Notes: generated by a model from the letters alone, not told the origin. Positions 12,999 to 21,491 are shown, numbered from the stretch's first letter. The stretch is DNA of 35,921 nt from Clostridia bacterium (GCA_009784985.1 WQXF01000017.1:1-35921), one strand, 5' to 3'. A program made the numbers and translations.

Positions 12999-15647
12999 TT
13001 ATACTCCCTGCTCCATACCCCATAACCGCCTGCTGACCGCCTTGCGCATCATATCCACCGGGATCACCGTAGAAGCCAAGCACATCGTCCAAACCAAATC
13101 CTGTAGGCTAAGCTGCGCTACCCTAAACAGCGGGCCGCCCACAAACAGCATGCCTACCTGGATCAGCAGCACCAGCCCCATCACAAAACTAAACAGTGGG
13201 TTTTGGCGCAGGTGGTGCAGCAGGTTGAGCCGGTGTGTGCGAGCATTGGCGGCGTTGCATATGGCCGCAAACATAAACAGGCCAAAGAAGGCGGTGAGCC
13301 GGTAACCGGCCCCGCTTCCGCCGGTGAGCCCATAACCCGTAACCAAAAACCACAGGCACAGCGCCATGGTGTACAGGCCGGTGACCAAAATCTGGCTGGC
13401 CATGTAGCGGTTGAGGATGGGCGCGTCGCGCTTTTTGGGCGGCTCATTCATATATTCCTGTAAAGGCGGTTCCCCGCTGAAGGCCAGGCCCGCCAGGGTA
13501 TCCATCACCATGTTGATCCATAGCATCTGCAGCACGGTGATGGGTGTCTCCACACCAAAGAAGGGGCCTAGAACCGCCAGGGCCACCGCGCACAGATTTA
13601 CGGTGAGCTGGAAGATGATGAACTTACGGATGCTCTTGAATATGGTGCGCCCATACAAAATGGCCCTGCCGATGGAGGCGAAGTTGTCGTCCAGGATCAC
13701 CACGTCACCCGCTTCTTTGGCGATCTCCGCGCCGCTGCCCATGGCGAAGCCCACGTCGGCCAACTTAAGCGCCGGTGCGTCGTTGATGCCGTCGCCGGTC
13801 ATGCCGGTGACCATACCTGCCTGCTGGGCGATCCGCACCAGGCGACTCTTATCGCCGGGCAGCGCCCGCGCCATCACCCGCAATTTAGGCAGCGCGGCAG
13901 TGAGCGCGCGATCATCCATGGCGGCTAGATCGCTAGAGGTCAGGGCCAGATGCGCCGGATCGGACACCAGGCTGGCCTCCCGTGCGATGGCCATAGCGGT
14001 GTCGCGGCTGTCGCCGGTGATCATCACCACCTGCACCCCGGCTTGCATCACCCGTGCCACGCCCTCTATGGCCTCAGGGCGCAGGGTGTCGCGGAGAGCC
14101 ACCAGGCCGATCAGCGCTAGGCCGTCGGGCAACGCGCCCCGCTGGGGGGATTGATCGCTTGTGGCCAGGGCAATCAACCGCGCTGCTTTGCTGCTCAGGG
14201 TTTTGATCTGTTTTTCCAGTGCGGTTTGCTGGGGTTCCAGCAATGGCAGCGCTTCCCCCGAGGGACCGATGTATTGATCGCAGGCTGATAGGATGCGGTC
14301 GGGCGCGCCCTTTACCAGTACCTTGTTGAGCCTGCCGCGCGCTTTAGTTACCGAGAATTTATGCGTGGAATCAAAGGGGGTGATGACTTGGGTGTGGAGC
14401 GTGCCCGGATCGATATCTATGCCCGTGGCGGCTTCCAGCAACGCCCGGTCGGTGGCATTGCCGCCGATAGCGCCTTCCTCGCTGATCACAGAAGCGTTGC
14501 CGCATACCATGCCCGCGTGCACCAGGGCACGTAGGTCGGGATGGCGGCTCAGCCCAGATAGGTCTTGGTACTGTTGGCCCGCACCATCCACAAAACCGTG
14601 GAGCGCAAGCTGCCCATGGGTGAGGGTGCCGGTTTTATCTGTAAATAGCAGGTTTAGGCTACCGGCGGTTTCGATGCCCACCAGCTTGCGTACCAGCACA
14701 TTGTCGCGCAGCATACGTCGCATGTTGGCGGAGAGCACCACCGTAATCATCATAGGCAAGCCTTCGGGCACCGCCATGATGATCACCGACATGGCCAGCA
14801 TCACACAATGCACAAGGGTGCCCAGCAGATTGCCCGGCATGAACAAATCCAGCAAGAGCCGGGGAAGGGAGAACCCATTTTCGATCAGCAGCTTATAGAA
14901 TAGATACGAAAGCACCACCGCTGCCGACCCTAAGTAGCCAAACCGTGCGATGGAGCCTGCCAAACGGTTCAGGCGTACCCGCATGGGGCTTTCCCGGGTG
15001 TCCTCTTGTACGTCCAGGGCCAGCTTGCCATAAAAGCTGTGATCGCCCACTGCCAGCACATGCATGATGCCCTCGCCCCCAGTGACCACCGCGCCCCGAA
15101 AGAGCCGGTTCCGCGCATCAAAGTCGTCAGCCCGGGTGGAGGCGCTGGCGGGATACTTGCGGGCCTCCCGGCTCTCGCCGTTCAGGGCGGATTGATCGGC
15201 GTCCAACGAACCTTGGATCAGCAAACCGTCGGCGGGCACCCGGTCGCCGGGCTGTAACAAAACGATATCACCCACCACGATGTCGTCGATGGGTGTCTCC
15301 CGCAATTCGCCGTTGCGGCGTACTTTGCAACGGATGCGCGCCGCCTCGGCTTGCAACTTTTCAAAGGCCGATTCGTTGCCGTACTCAGAAACGGTGGCCA
15401 CCAGCGTGGCGATCAGGATGGCGGCGGCGATGCCCGCAGGCTCGTACCAACTAAAGGATGCGCCCAGCAAAAACACCAAATTCACACCCAACGCCACCAG
15501 CAAAATACGAATAATGGGGTCGCCAAAGCTGGCCAGGTATTGCCGCCAAAACGACTTGCGTGCCCGCCGGGTAAGGGTATTTGCGCCGTAGGTTTCCCGT
15601 GCGCGCTCCGCCTGGGCATCGGTGAGGCCTTCTGGGATCATCCACAT
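12999..15647 (-). CDS. Calcium-type cation-translocating P-type ATPase (P2)
   Basis: An 882-residue ion pump. The phosphorylated Asp is D337 in FTDKTGTLT; upstream lies the helix-4 PEGLP motif characteristic of Ca2+ pumps (P2A/P2B). KGAPDRIL marks the nucleotide-binding domain, MITGDS and TGDGINDAPALKLADVGFAMG the hinge. The NMVMDTLAGLAFSGEPP segment in helix 6 is typical of bacterial PMCA-like enzymes. The N-terminal cation-ATPase domain begins at EGLTDAQAERARETYG. The ATG at 15645-15647 has GGAGGGAT upstream; a GTG 21 nt earlier lies inside a hairpin. That hairpin can mask the ribosome binding site. Exports Ca2+ (or Mn2+) from the cytoplasm, by family. Confidence 0.9.
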   Translation of the reverse strand: MWMIPEGLTDAQAERARETYGANTLTRRARKSFWRQYLASFGDPIIRILLVALGVNLVFLLGASFSWYEPAGIAAAILIATLVATVSEYGNESAFEKLQAEAARIRCKVRRNGELRETPIDDIVVGDIVLLQPGDRVPADGLLIQGSLDADQSALNGESREARKYPASASTRADDFDARNRLFRGAVVTGGEGIMHVLAVGDHSFYGKLALDVQEDTRESPMRVRLNRLAGSIARFGYLGSAAVVLSYLFYKLLIENGFSLPRLLLDLFMPGNLLGTLVHCVMLAMSVIIMAVPEGLPMMITVVLSANMRRMLRDNVLVRKLVGIETAGSLNLLFTDKTGTLTHGQLALHGFVDGAGQQYQDLSGLSRHPDLRALVHAGMVCGNASVISEEGAIGGNATDRALLEAATGIDIDPGTLHTQVITPFDSTHKFSVTKARGRLNKVLVKGAPDRILSACDQYIGPSGEALPLLEPQQTALEKQIKTLSSKAARLIALATSDQSPQRGALPDGLALIGLVALRDTLRPEAIEGVARVMQAGVQVVMITGDSRDTAMAIAREASLVSDPAHLALTSSDLAAMDDRALTAALPKLRVMARALPGDKSRLVRIAQQAGMVTGMTGDGINDAPALKLADVGFAMGSGAEIAKEAGDVVILDDNFASIGRAILYGRTIFKSIRKFIIFQLTVNLCAVALAVLGPFFGVETPITVLQMLWINMVMDTLAGLAFSGEPPLQEYMNEPPKKRDAPILNRYMASQILVTGLYTMALCLWFLVTGYGLTGGSGAGYRLTAFFGLFMFAAICNAANARTHRLNLLHHLRQNPLFSFVMGLVLLIQVGMLFVGGPLFRVAQLSLQDLVWTMCLASTVIPVDMMRKAVSRRLWGMEQGV

Positions 15648-15652
15648 ATACA

Positions 15653-15691
15653 ATCCCTCCTGCGTCACTGTATGGAGTGAGCGGGAGGGAT
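15653..15691 (-). promoter_or_regulatory. Hairpin masking the ribosome binding site of the P-type ATPase
   Basis: In the minus-strand mRNA ATCCCTCC pairs with the ribosome binding site GGAGGGAT (8 bp), and inside it TCACT pairs with AGTGA (5 bp) across a 6-nt loop. The start codon follows 5 nt later. The element could be a translational switch or a terminator remnant of the yoeB unit, though no T-run follows. Confidence 0.55.
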
Positions 15692-15713
15692 AGAACGGAT
15701 TTAAAACAAGCTA

Positions 15714-15974
15714 TTAATCGTCGTAATGGCCTTTGCATTGCAAAACTTCAATGGAACCATCGGGCTTGAGTTGATACACGAGCCTATTGGTTTCGTCGAT
15801 GCGGCGGCTCCATCCGTCACGATACCGGAGCCGCTCAGGCTTTCCGATGCCTTTATTTCCGTTGCGGGCGATATCGCGCAGCAATTGATTGATCCGCCGC
15901 AACGTTTTTTTGTCAGTTTCTTGCCAGTGCAGGTATTCTGCCCATGCATTTTCGGCGAATGTCAGTTTACCCAT
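15714..15974 (-). CDS. yoeB: YoeB-type toxin (Txe/YoeB family mRNA interferase)
   Basis: An 86-residue ribosome-dependent mRNase. It aligns by eye with E. coli YoeB: LHWQETDKKTLRRINQLL, then GKPERL with E47, WSRRI with the catalytic arginine, LVYQL, and a C-terminal KGHYDD with H83 and Y84. All catalytic residues are present, so it is probably active. The ATG overlaps the end of the antitoxin gene by 8 nt, which couples their translation. The 3' end of this gene matches the scar at 21600-21623. Confidence 0.9.
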   Translation of the reverse strand: MGKLTFAENAWAEYLHWQETDKKTLRRINQLLRDIARNGNKGIGKPERLRYRDGWSRRIDETNRLVYQLKPDGSIEVLQCKGHYDD

Positions 15975-16239
15975 TTTCCATTGCCTCAAGCTCTTCTATT
16001 GTTTTGATGACCACCTGGCCGCGCTCAATCTGCCCGATTGCTTCGTCGATGGCGGCCATGTTGGTGTCGCTGTAAAAGGGGTCAACCGATACTTCGAATG
16101 GTATGCGCTGCTCGCGGCTCATCTTTTTTGCGAAAATGGTAAATGCCGTGGTCATATTCATTCCAAGGGTTTGGCATGTACGCTCCATTGCCTTTTTGAG
16201 ATCCTCATCCATCCGGATATTGACTAAGACTTGCGCCAT
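15967..16239 (-). CDS. relB: RelB/DinJ-type antitoxin of YoeB
   Basis: A 90-residue antitoxin. The N-terminal ribbon-helix-helix starts VLVNIRMDEDLKKAM and continues with LGMNMTTAFTIFAKKM, the DinJ/RelB signature; the acidic C-terminus wraps the toxin. The ATG at 16237-16239 is chosen because the conserved domain begins immediately after it; upstream in-frame starts overlap the promoter. It is the first gene of the operon and presumably binds its own promoter together with the toxin (conditional cooperativity is known for the family). Confidence 0.9.
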   Translation of the reverse strand: MAQVLVNIRMDEDLKKAMERTCQTLGMNMTTAFTIFAKKMSREQRIPFEVSVDPFYSDTNMAAIDEAIGQIERGQVVIKTIEELEAMENG

Positions 16240-16261
16240 TTTCTTCACTTCCCTTCTGATT

Positions 16262-16272
16262 TGCATTATGCA
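16262..16272. promoter_or_regulatory. Candidate operator of the relB-yoeB promoter
   Basis: The 11-bp palindrome TGCATTATGCA overlaps the -10 hexamer, a suitable site for a ribbon-helix-helix repressor. Confidence 0.4.
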
Positions 16273-16293
16273 TCGTCGTAAAGACATTGTCAA
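16265..16293 (-). promoter_or_regulatory. Promoter of relB-yoeB
   Basis: Minus-strand -35 TTGACA (perfect) and -10 CATAAT at 17-nt spacing, about 25 nt upstream of the antitoxin start. Confidence 0.75.
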
Positions 16294-16394
16294 TACGGAA
16301 TATTTACAAGGGCATAGCACGATCTTCACGCCCAGTCCATTTTTACTTTTGTATTAAACATTATATGAAATAACTTCACAGGGCCCTGATCCTC

Positions 16395-16423
16395 TTGCGG
16401 CTTGTGGGGAAATACGCTACAAT
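16395..16423 (+). promoter_or_regulatory. Promoter of the membrane protein/MFS operon
   Basis: -35 TTGCGG (16395-16400) and -10 TACAAT (16418-16423), 17-nt spacing. Confidence 0.55.
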
Positions 16424-16483
16424 AAAGCGGGGTAACATGAGACGTATTCCATGTGTTTTACGGGAAGGACGGTGCGCGCGGAC

Positions 16484-17335
16484 ATGCGTTCAAAAAAAGA
16501 TTGGTGGAAGCGCCCCTGGGCGTGGTGCGTGGCCACGGCTAGGGAGACGGCCAAGGGCTGGCGTGGGGCCGTGGCCCTTTTGCGGCGCGACTTGTGGAGG
16601 CCCCTGGCGCTGATTGCCGTGTTTTATTTTTTGCCCAGCTTTTTGGGCATTCTTTTGCCCCAGGCGGCGGCTTTTTTGTCCCTGGTGCAGAGTTTTGTGT
16701 GCGTGCCGCTGCTTTTTGCTTCCCTCGCACGGGTGCAGTTGACCGCGCTGCGGGAAGGTTCCGTGCCGCCAGTGAATTTGATCGATACGGTGCGCGACAG
16801 CGTGCGCCAATGGCGGGAGCTGCTGCTGTTGGCGTTGTTTGGTATCATGCTGGAGAGGGCGGGGGCCTTTGTATCTAGCACGGTGAGCCAGTTGCTGCTT
16901 AGCGTATTGGGTTTGTTTACCTGGATTCCATTGCTGGGCCCGTTGTTGGGTGGGCTGTTTTCCGCGCTGATTATGCTGTTTGGTTTTTTTGTATCCCTGC
17001 TGCTGGCCCAGGGCATCTACTTTGTTTGGCTCACCCGTGAAACCGAACGAACCCCGGTGCTGCTTACCCTGGCCACCACCTGGAATTTTTTGAAGGCTCA
17101 CGTTCGGCAAGTGATCGGCCTGTACGCCTGTTTTGCCCCGATAGGGGGTGTGCTGCTGTTGCTGCCCATAAAGTATGCCCTATTGTGGTGGGTGATAGCC
17201 AACGTATTGATCTGGCTGCTGGGCACCAGCTATGCCGCCGCCCTGTACGCGGGCAGGGGCGTGAGGGGAAGCGATACCCATTCGCCGCCCCCCAATCTGC
17301 ATATCTTAAAGCGTGCCAACGTTTCTGAAGAATAG
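16484..17335 (+). CDS. Polytopic membrane protein of unknown function
   Basis: A 283-residue protein with about six hydrophobic spans (for example LALIAVFYFLPSFLGILL, LLLLALFGIMLERAGAF, LLGPLLGGLFSALIMLFGFF, VIANVLIWLLGTSYAAALYA). The N-terminus is basic and aromatic (MRSKKDWWKRPW). The start is uncertain: the ATG at 16451 lies 33 nt upstream in frame and is also possible, as neither has a well-placed ribosome binding site. It sits 26 nt upstream of an MFS transporter gene and is probably cotranscribed. No enzyme motif is recognised; the regularly spaced paired helices could belong to a membrane-scaffold or YesL/DUF-type family, but I cannot name it. Confidence 0.65.
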   Translation: MRSKKDWWKRPWAWCVATARETAKGWRGAVALLRRDLWRPLALIAVFYFLPSFLGILLPQAAAFLSLVQSFVCVPLLFASLARVQLTALREGSVPPVNLIDTVRDSVRQWRELLLLALFGIMLERAGAFVSSTVSQLLLSVLGLFTWIPLLGPLLGGLFSALIMLFGFFVSLLLAQGIYFVWLTRETERTPVLLTLATTWNFLKAHVRQVIGLYACFAPIGGVLLLLPIKYALLWWVIANVLIWLLGTSYAAALYAGRGVRGSDTHSPPPNLHILKRANVSEE

Positions 17336-17361
17336 TGAATCAAAGCGATAAAGGCGGATGA

Positions 17362-18855
17362 ATGAACAGTATGGATCAAGCCAGGAAACGTTCGCTTCGG
17401 GAGATGGCGGCCCGGATCAAGCGCATTGAGCTATTTGATTCCACCGGGCTGGATGATGGGACGCGCTGCAATTTGCTGCTGATCATCTACGCGGTGATGA
17501 TCGGCCAAGTCAGCTTTTTTATTACTTCCGGCGCGGCTTGGACCGGCTTTTTGCGCGAGGTGCTGCGGGCCGACGATTTTTTGCTGGGCATCCTGGCGGC
17601 GGTGCCGGTGGCGGCCAACACCGTACAAATCGTGATCGCCTATTGGATGCAGCGCTTTCAAAAGCGCCGCTTTTTCCTAATCTTCTTTGGTTTGCTGGGT
17701 AGGTTTTTTTGGATACCCATTGCGTTGGTGCCCTATTTTGTGCCCGATAGCCAGCACAGCGCTCAGATGATGCTGGTGTCGGTATTTGTGGTGGCGGTGG
17801 CCATTGGCAACAGCTTTGTGAACCTGGGGTATACGTCCCTAGTGGCGGATATCGTGCCCATGCGTATCCGGGGGCGCTACTTTTCGGCCAGGTTATCGGC
17901 TTCGCTGATCACCGGGCTGTTGGGCGGCTTGGGCGCATCCTATCTGGTGGATACGCTGGGTTTTACCGGGTATACGGTGGCGCTGATCGTCGCCGGCATC
18001 ACCGGCATGGGGGATATCCTGTGCTTTTTGGGGGTTAAATTTCCGCCCATGCACCAGGCCCAAGACAAAAAACAATTGGGCATGCTGGCATCCCTGCGGC
18101 AGGTGCTGGCGGACAAAAGTTTTATGCGGGTGGTATTTTGTTTTACCTGCTGGGCCTTTGCGGTAAACGTGGCCGTGCCCTTTTTTAACGTGCACATGCT
18201 GGAGAGCCTGCGCATGTCGTATACCCGCATCACCACCATGAACCAGATTGCCGCCAATGTGGTGGCGCTGCTGGTGGTGCCCCTTTGGGGAAAACCCCTG
18301 GATCGTTTTGGCAACAAGGCCATTTTGCAGCTGTGCTCCCGTGTTTGTATGCTCATTCCGGCATTGTGGCTGTTTGTTACCCCAAATAACTTGTGGCTGA
18401 TTTTGGTGATTAACTTTTTTAGCGGCGCTTGTTGGGCCCCTGTGGACATCTCCCAGCAGAACTTTTATTTTAACGCTTCTTCCGCCGAGAACCGGGCCAT
18501 GTACGTCGCTGTGTTTTTTGCGGTGTTTAATCTTTGCGGGGTGGCGCTGAGCAACACTGTGGGCGGTTATTTGGTGCAAAACGTGTTTGGCAACGTGGTG
18601 GCCGGTGTTCCGTTGTTGCAAAAATGGGGCTGGACCAAGTACCATCTGGTATTTTTGCTTACCGTGCTGCTGCGGATTACCGTGGTTTTTGGGCTATTTC
18701 CCCGCCTGCGCGAGGAGGGCGCCCACACACACCGGGCCGCACTGCGCACCATGGGCGGCGAGTGGTATCGCGCCAGAGTTCGTTGGGCGCTGGGCGTACG
18801 CGCCACGATGATCCGCAAACGCTACAGGCGCGACCATGATCAGGAGGATGTATGA
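17362..18855 (+). CDS. MFS transporter
   Basis: A 497-residue major facilitator with twelve predicted helices. The loop between helices 4 and 5 carries the MFS motif region (VADIVPMRIRGRYFSARLSAS), and the centre has a basic loop after residue 220 (FPPMHQAQDKKQ). The ATG follows AAAGGCGG. The C-terminus is a long basic tail (RVRWALGVRATMIRKRYRR). It overlaps the following small gene by ATGA, so the three genes from 16484 form one operon. The substrate is unknown. Confidence 0.85.
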   Translation: MNSMDQARKRSLREMAARIKRIELFDSTGLDDGTRCNLLLIIYAVMIGQVSFFITSGAAWTGFLREVLRADDFLLGILAAVPVAANTVQIVIAYWMQRFQKRRFFLIFFGLLGRFFWIPIALVPYFVPDSQHSAQMMLVSVFVVAVAIGNSFVNLGYTSLVADIVPMRIRGRYFSARLSASLITGLLGGLGASYLVDTLGFTGYTVALIVAGITGMGDILCFLGVKFPPMHQAQDKKQLGMLASLRQVLADKSFMRVVFCFTCWAFAVNVAVPFFNVHMLESLRMSYTRITTMNQIAANVVALLVVPLWGKPLDRFGNKAILQLCSRVCMLIPALWLFVTPNNLWLILVINFFSGACWAPVDISQQNFYFNASSAENRAMYVAVFFAVFNLCGVALSNTVGGYLVQNVFGNVVAGVPLLQKWGWTKYHLVFLLTVLLRITVVFGLFPRLREEGAHTHRAALRTMGGEWYRARVRWALGVRATMIRKRYRRDHDQEDV

Positions 18856-19163
18856 GGGATTTCGATGTGGACAAGGCGGTTACAGAGATTGCCGCCAAGC
18901 TGGACAAGGGGCGCTACCCCGAGTTTGCCCCTCAGTTTGGCGGGCTGATCCGCCGCGCCGTGGAGCTTGACCTGGCTTTTATGGAGGAATGCGGCTCGGC
19001 TTTTTACGACGACGACGAGGCCTTTGAGTACATCCTGGAAGGCATCGCCAGGGAGCGTGGATGGGGTGAAGATAAGATGGTGCGCCTGGGCGCGCTGATC
19101 GACGATTACATGGAAGCCCAAGAGCGCTATATGGAAGCTGCGGGTTTGTTGGAATGGGATTGA
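18852..19163 (+). CDS. Small acidic protein of unknown function
   Basis: A 103-residue soluble, strongly acidic, mostly helical protein (FDVDKAVTEIAAKLDKGRYP at the start, YDDDEAFEYILEGIARERGW in the middle). No family is recognised. Its ATG overlaps the MFS stop (ATGA), so it is translated with the transporter. A palindromic repeat follows the stop codon. Confidence 0.65.
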   Translation: MRDFDVDKAVTEIAAKLDKGRYPEFAPQFGGLIRRAVELDLAFMEECGSAFYDDDEAFEYILEGIARERGWGEDKMVRLGALIDDYMEAQERYMEAAGLLEWD

Positions 19164-19176
19164 GGTATGGCCGTTG

Positions 19177-19265
19177 TAGGGCGCGACGCCCCCGGCGTGC
19201 CGTCGTATTGCGACAAAGCCATGTTATTTTGGGCGAATCACGGCGCGCCGAGGCGTCGCGCCCTA
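19177..19265. repeat. Palindromic intergenic repeat unit
   Basis: TAGGGCGCGACGCC (19177-19190) and its perfect reverse complement GGCGTCGCGCCCTA (19252-19265) enclose about 60 nt that start with an imperfect GGCGTGCCG/CGGCGCGCC extension. It resembles the short GC-rich palindromic elements scattered through many clostridial genomes. Only one copy is present here. Confidence 0.6.
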
Positions 19266-19356
19266 CCATGATTGGCGTTGAAGCTGTAACGCACACAACA
19301 CTAGCGCATAAGCTACCTTAGGGCTGTTGTATTGTTTTTCGTATGGAGGGGAAGGT

Positions 19357-19533
19357 ATGGGGTTCAATGGGCGGCAGTGTTTGATTTGTGGGGAGCTACA
19401 TGGTTCGAATTTGCGTGTGAAAGGATACGAAATCTGCGCGGGATGCGAGGGTGGGCTGGCCGCTGGCCGCCTATCGCCCCAGGCGGCATTGCCGGGTTTG
19501 CGCAGGCTGGCGGTGAAAACCTGCCTCACCTAA
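19357..19533 (+). CDS. Gin-like (sigma-G inhibitor, CsfB) small zinc-binding protein
   Basis: A 58-residue protein with two CxxC pairs: C8-x2-C11 and C27-x2-C30, followed by Glu. The 15-residue spacing between the pairs and the ICxxCE ending equal those of Gin/CsfB, the anti-sigma-G protein of endospore formers. The ATG follows GGAGGGGAAGG. The C-terminal 25 residues (RLSPQAALPGLRRLAVKTCLT) differ from Bacillus Gin. If genuine, it indicates a sporulating host. It lies upstream of an unknown membrane protein and galactokinase in the same direction. Confidence 0.5.
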   Translation: MGFNGRQCLICGELHGSNLRVKGYEICAGCEGGLAAGRLSPQAALPGLRRLAVKTCLT

Positions 19534-19574
19534 TACCTACTGCAACCTAGTACTTACTGCAATGGAGGGAGCGA

Positions 19575-20300
19575 ATGGCCCAGGTTGCCAACCGGCAGGA
19601 GGGTATTTTTATGGACAACCCTCAAGAGACGCCTTCTGAGATTTGCACAGTATCCCGCCCAACCCGGGGGGTGTGGCCGGTGCGCTATTTGCTGGCCAAG
19701 GTTGCGTCTTGTGGGATAACGCTGAGCATCATGGGTCTTTGTGTGGGCTACTTGTTCTTGCCCTCGGCCATCAACGACGTTACTTCCGTGCTGCTGGCGG
19801 TGGGGGTAACCGGCATCTGCTGCACCGTGTTGCACGGCGCCGTAAAGCGTTTTCTTTGCTTTTTGACGCCGAAACGCTCCATGCGTACCCTGGCCGGGTG
19901 CTTGCTGCAATCCATGCAGGAAGCGGGCTTTTTGGTTACCGGAGAGTTTCGGCTTCTCGTTCGCCGTGAAGGGCGCGAAATTCAGTGTGCGCTGGAGGGG
20001 GGGACGCCGCCCGAAAAACGGGTGTTTGCCCACTCTTTGCACGAGATGCTTTCGCCCATCGGCAGCCCACGCTACGTGCTGCTGCGAAAGGCCCAAGGCA
20101 AAAAGCGGAGGGTCAGCGCCTTTGTGCAAAGTTACGCCTGCCCCTTGGCCATGAACCAGCCCCAGAATGCCGAGCTGCTGGCCTATCGTTTGAGCCGGGC
20201 CATGGGCGGTGTGGAAGCCGTAGATACCCGCTACCCGGAGGGGCGCGCGATCCTGCAATACTGCAAAGAGTTATCGCATATCAACAAAGGAGGAACATAA
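19575..20300 (+). CDS. Membrane protein of unknown function
   Basis: A 241-residue protein starting at an ATG behind GGAGGGAGCG. Residues 38-85 form two hydrophobic spans (LLAKVASCGITLSIMGLCVGY, then LLAVGVTGICCTVLHGAV). The remainder is a soluble domain of about 150 residues with no recognised motif; it contains an FRLLVRREGREIQCALEGG strand pair that looks like a beta-rich domain. Galactokinase begins 4 nt after its stop, with the galactokinase ribosome binding site inside this gene's last codons, so the two are cotranscribed. Confidence 0.65.
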   Translation: MAQVANRQEGIFMDNPQETPSEICTVSRPTRGVWPVRYLLAKVASCGITLSIMGLCVGYLFLPSAINDVTSVLLAVGVTGICCTVLHGAVKRFLCFLTPKRSMRTLAGCLLQSMQEAGFLVTGEFRLLVRREGREIQCALEGGTPPEKRVFAHSLHEMLSPIGSPRYVLLRKAQGKKRRVSAFVQSYACPLAMNQPQNAELLAYRLSRAMGGVEAVDTRYPEGRAILQYCKELSHINKGGT

Positions 20301-20303
20301 AAC

Positions 20304-21491
20304 ATGATGACGGAGCGTCAAGAGCGGCTGATCAAAGAGCACGGGCAGCTCTTCGGAAAAGGGAAGACTGTTCACCTGGTGTCCGCACCGGGCCGAATCG
20401 AGATCGGCGGAAACCATACCGATCACAATCACGGCCAAGTGCTGGCCGCCGCTATCAACCTGGATACTTTGGCGGCGGTATCAAAAACCGACGACGGTGT
20501 GATCACCGTACACAGCGACGGGTACCGGTTTATCCTGGTGGAGACCGATGACCTGGCTCCCCGGGAGCGGGAGCGGGGCACCACGGCGGCGTTGATCCGT
20601 GGCGTGGCGGCGCGTTTGCAGGAATTGGGATACCGTATGGGCGGCTTTGAAGCGGCAGTGACCAGCAGCGTGCTGCCCGGCTCCGGCCTTAGTTCCTCGG
20701 CGGCATTTGAGGTGCTTATTGTGGCGATACTGGACGCACTGTACAACGACTGGACCGTGCCCGGACTGCTCCGGGCGCAAATCGCCCAATATGCTGAGAA
20801 TGTGTTTTTTGGTAAACCTTGCGGGCTAATGGATCAGACCGCCAGTTCTGTAGGTGGGCTGGTGCAAATCGACTTTGGTGGGGAGCAGCCCCAATTGCGC
20901 GGTTTGCAATACGATTTTTCCGCCAAAGGTTATGCGGTTTGCGTGGTGAACACCGGCGGCAACCACGGCGGTTTAACCGCCGACTATGCGGCTATCCCCG
21001 GGGAGATGAAGCGGGTGGCTGCCCATTTCGGCAAAAAGACCCTGCGCGAGGTGGACGAGGAGCAGGTGGAGGCTAACCTAGCCGCGCTCCGCTCAACCAA
21101 GGGCGACCGCTCTTTGTTACGCGCGATGCACTTTTTTGCGGAGAACCGGCGGGTACAGGCCCAGGTGGATGCGCTGAATCGCGACGACCTGCCCGCTTTT
21201 TTTGCCGAGATCAACGCGTCGGGAGATAGCAGCTGGATGCTGCTGCAAAACGTGTGGGCTTGCCCGGAGGAGCAGCCCATCGCCTTGGGACTAGCCCTCA
21301 GCAAGCTTATTTTGGGCGGCCAAGGCGCATGCCGCGTACACGGGGGCGGCTTTGCCGGTACTATCTTGGCTTTTGTACCCAATGCATTGCTGGATGAATA
21401 CACTCGGCGTATGGAGGCGTTGTTTGGCGCCGATACGTGCGTGGCGCTGGATATCCGACCCGAGGGTGCGGTGTGGTTAACAAACTGTTGA
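20304..21491 (+). CDS. galK: Galactokinase-family GHMP kinase
   Basis: A 395-residue ATP-dependent sugar kinase, by family converting galactose to galactose 1-phosphate (Leloir pathway). Motif 1 is APGRIEIGGNHTDHNHG near residue 30, motif 2 the ATP loop LPGSGLSSSAAFEVL near residue 127, and motif 3 GGGFAGTILAFV near the C-terminus. In motif 1 the usual G-E-H-T-D-Y-N reads G-N-H-T-D-H-N, so a glutamate that contacts sugar in characterised galactokinases is replaced; this subgroup is common in clostridia but its specificity should be taken with care. The ribosome binding site is AAAGGAGG. The stop codon borders a deleted RelB-YoeB module and the last residues (VWLTNC) may be altered. Confidence 0.85.
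   Translation: MMTERQERLIKEHGQLFGKGKTVHLVSAPGRIEIGGNHTDHNHGQVLAAAINLDTLAAVSKTDDGVITVHSDGYRFILVETDDLAPRERERGTTAALIRGVAARLQELGYRMGGFEAAVTSSVLPGSGLSSSAAFEVLIVAILDALYNDWTVPGLLRAQIAQYAENVFFGKPCGLMDQTASSVGGLVQIDFGGEQPQLRGLQYDFSAKGYAVCVVNTGGNHGGLTADYAAIPGEMKRVAAHFGKKTLREVDEEQVEANLAALRSTKGDRSLLRAMHFFAENRRVQAQVDALNRDDLPAFFAEINASGDSSWMLLQNVWACPEEQPIALGLALSKLILGGQGACRVHGGGFAGTILAFVPNALLDEYTRRMEALFGADTCVALDIRPEGAVWLTNC

Noticed and set aside
13411-14154. 247-codon plus-strand frame
   Set aside because: Antisense to the P-type ATPase, which has all catalytic motifs.
16395-16613. 72-codon plus-strand frame starting near the promoter, with an ATG at 16437
   Set aside because: Overlaps the membrane-protein gene in another frame, no family, and its beginning lies in the promoter.
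17893-18645. 250-codon minus-strand frame
   Set aside because: Antisense to the MFS transporter, low-complexity basic composition.
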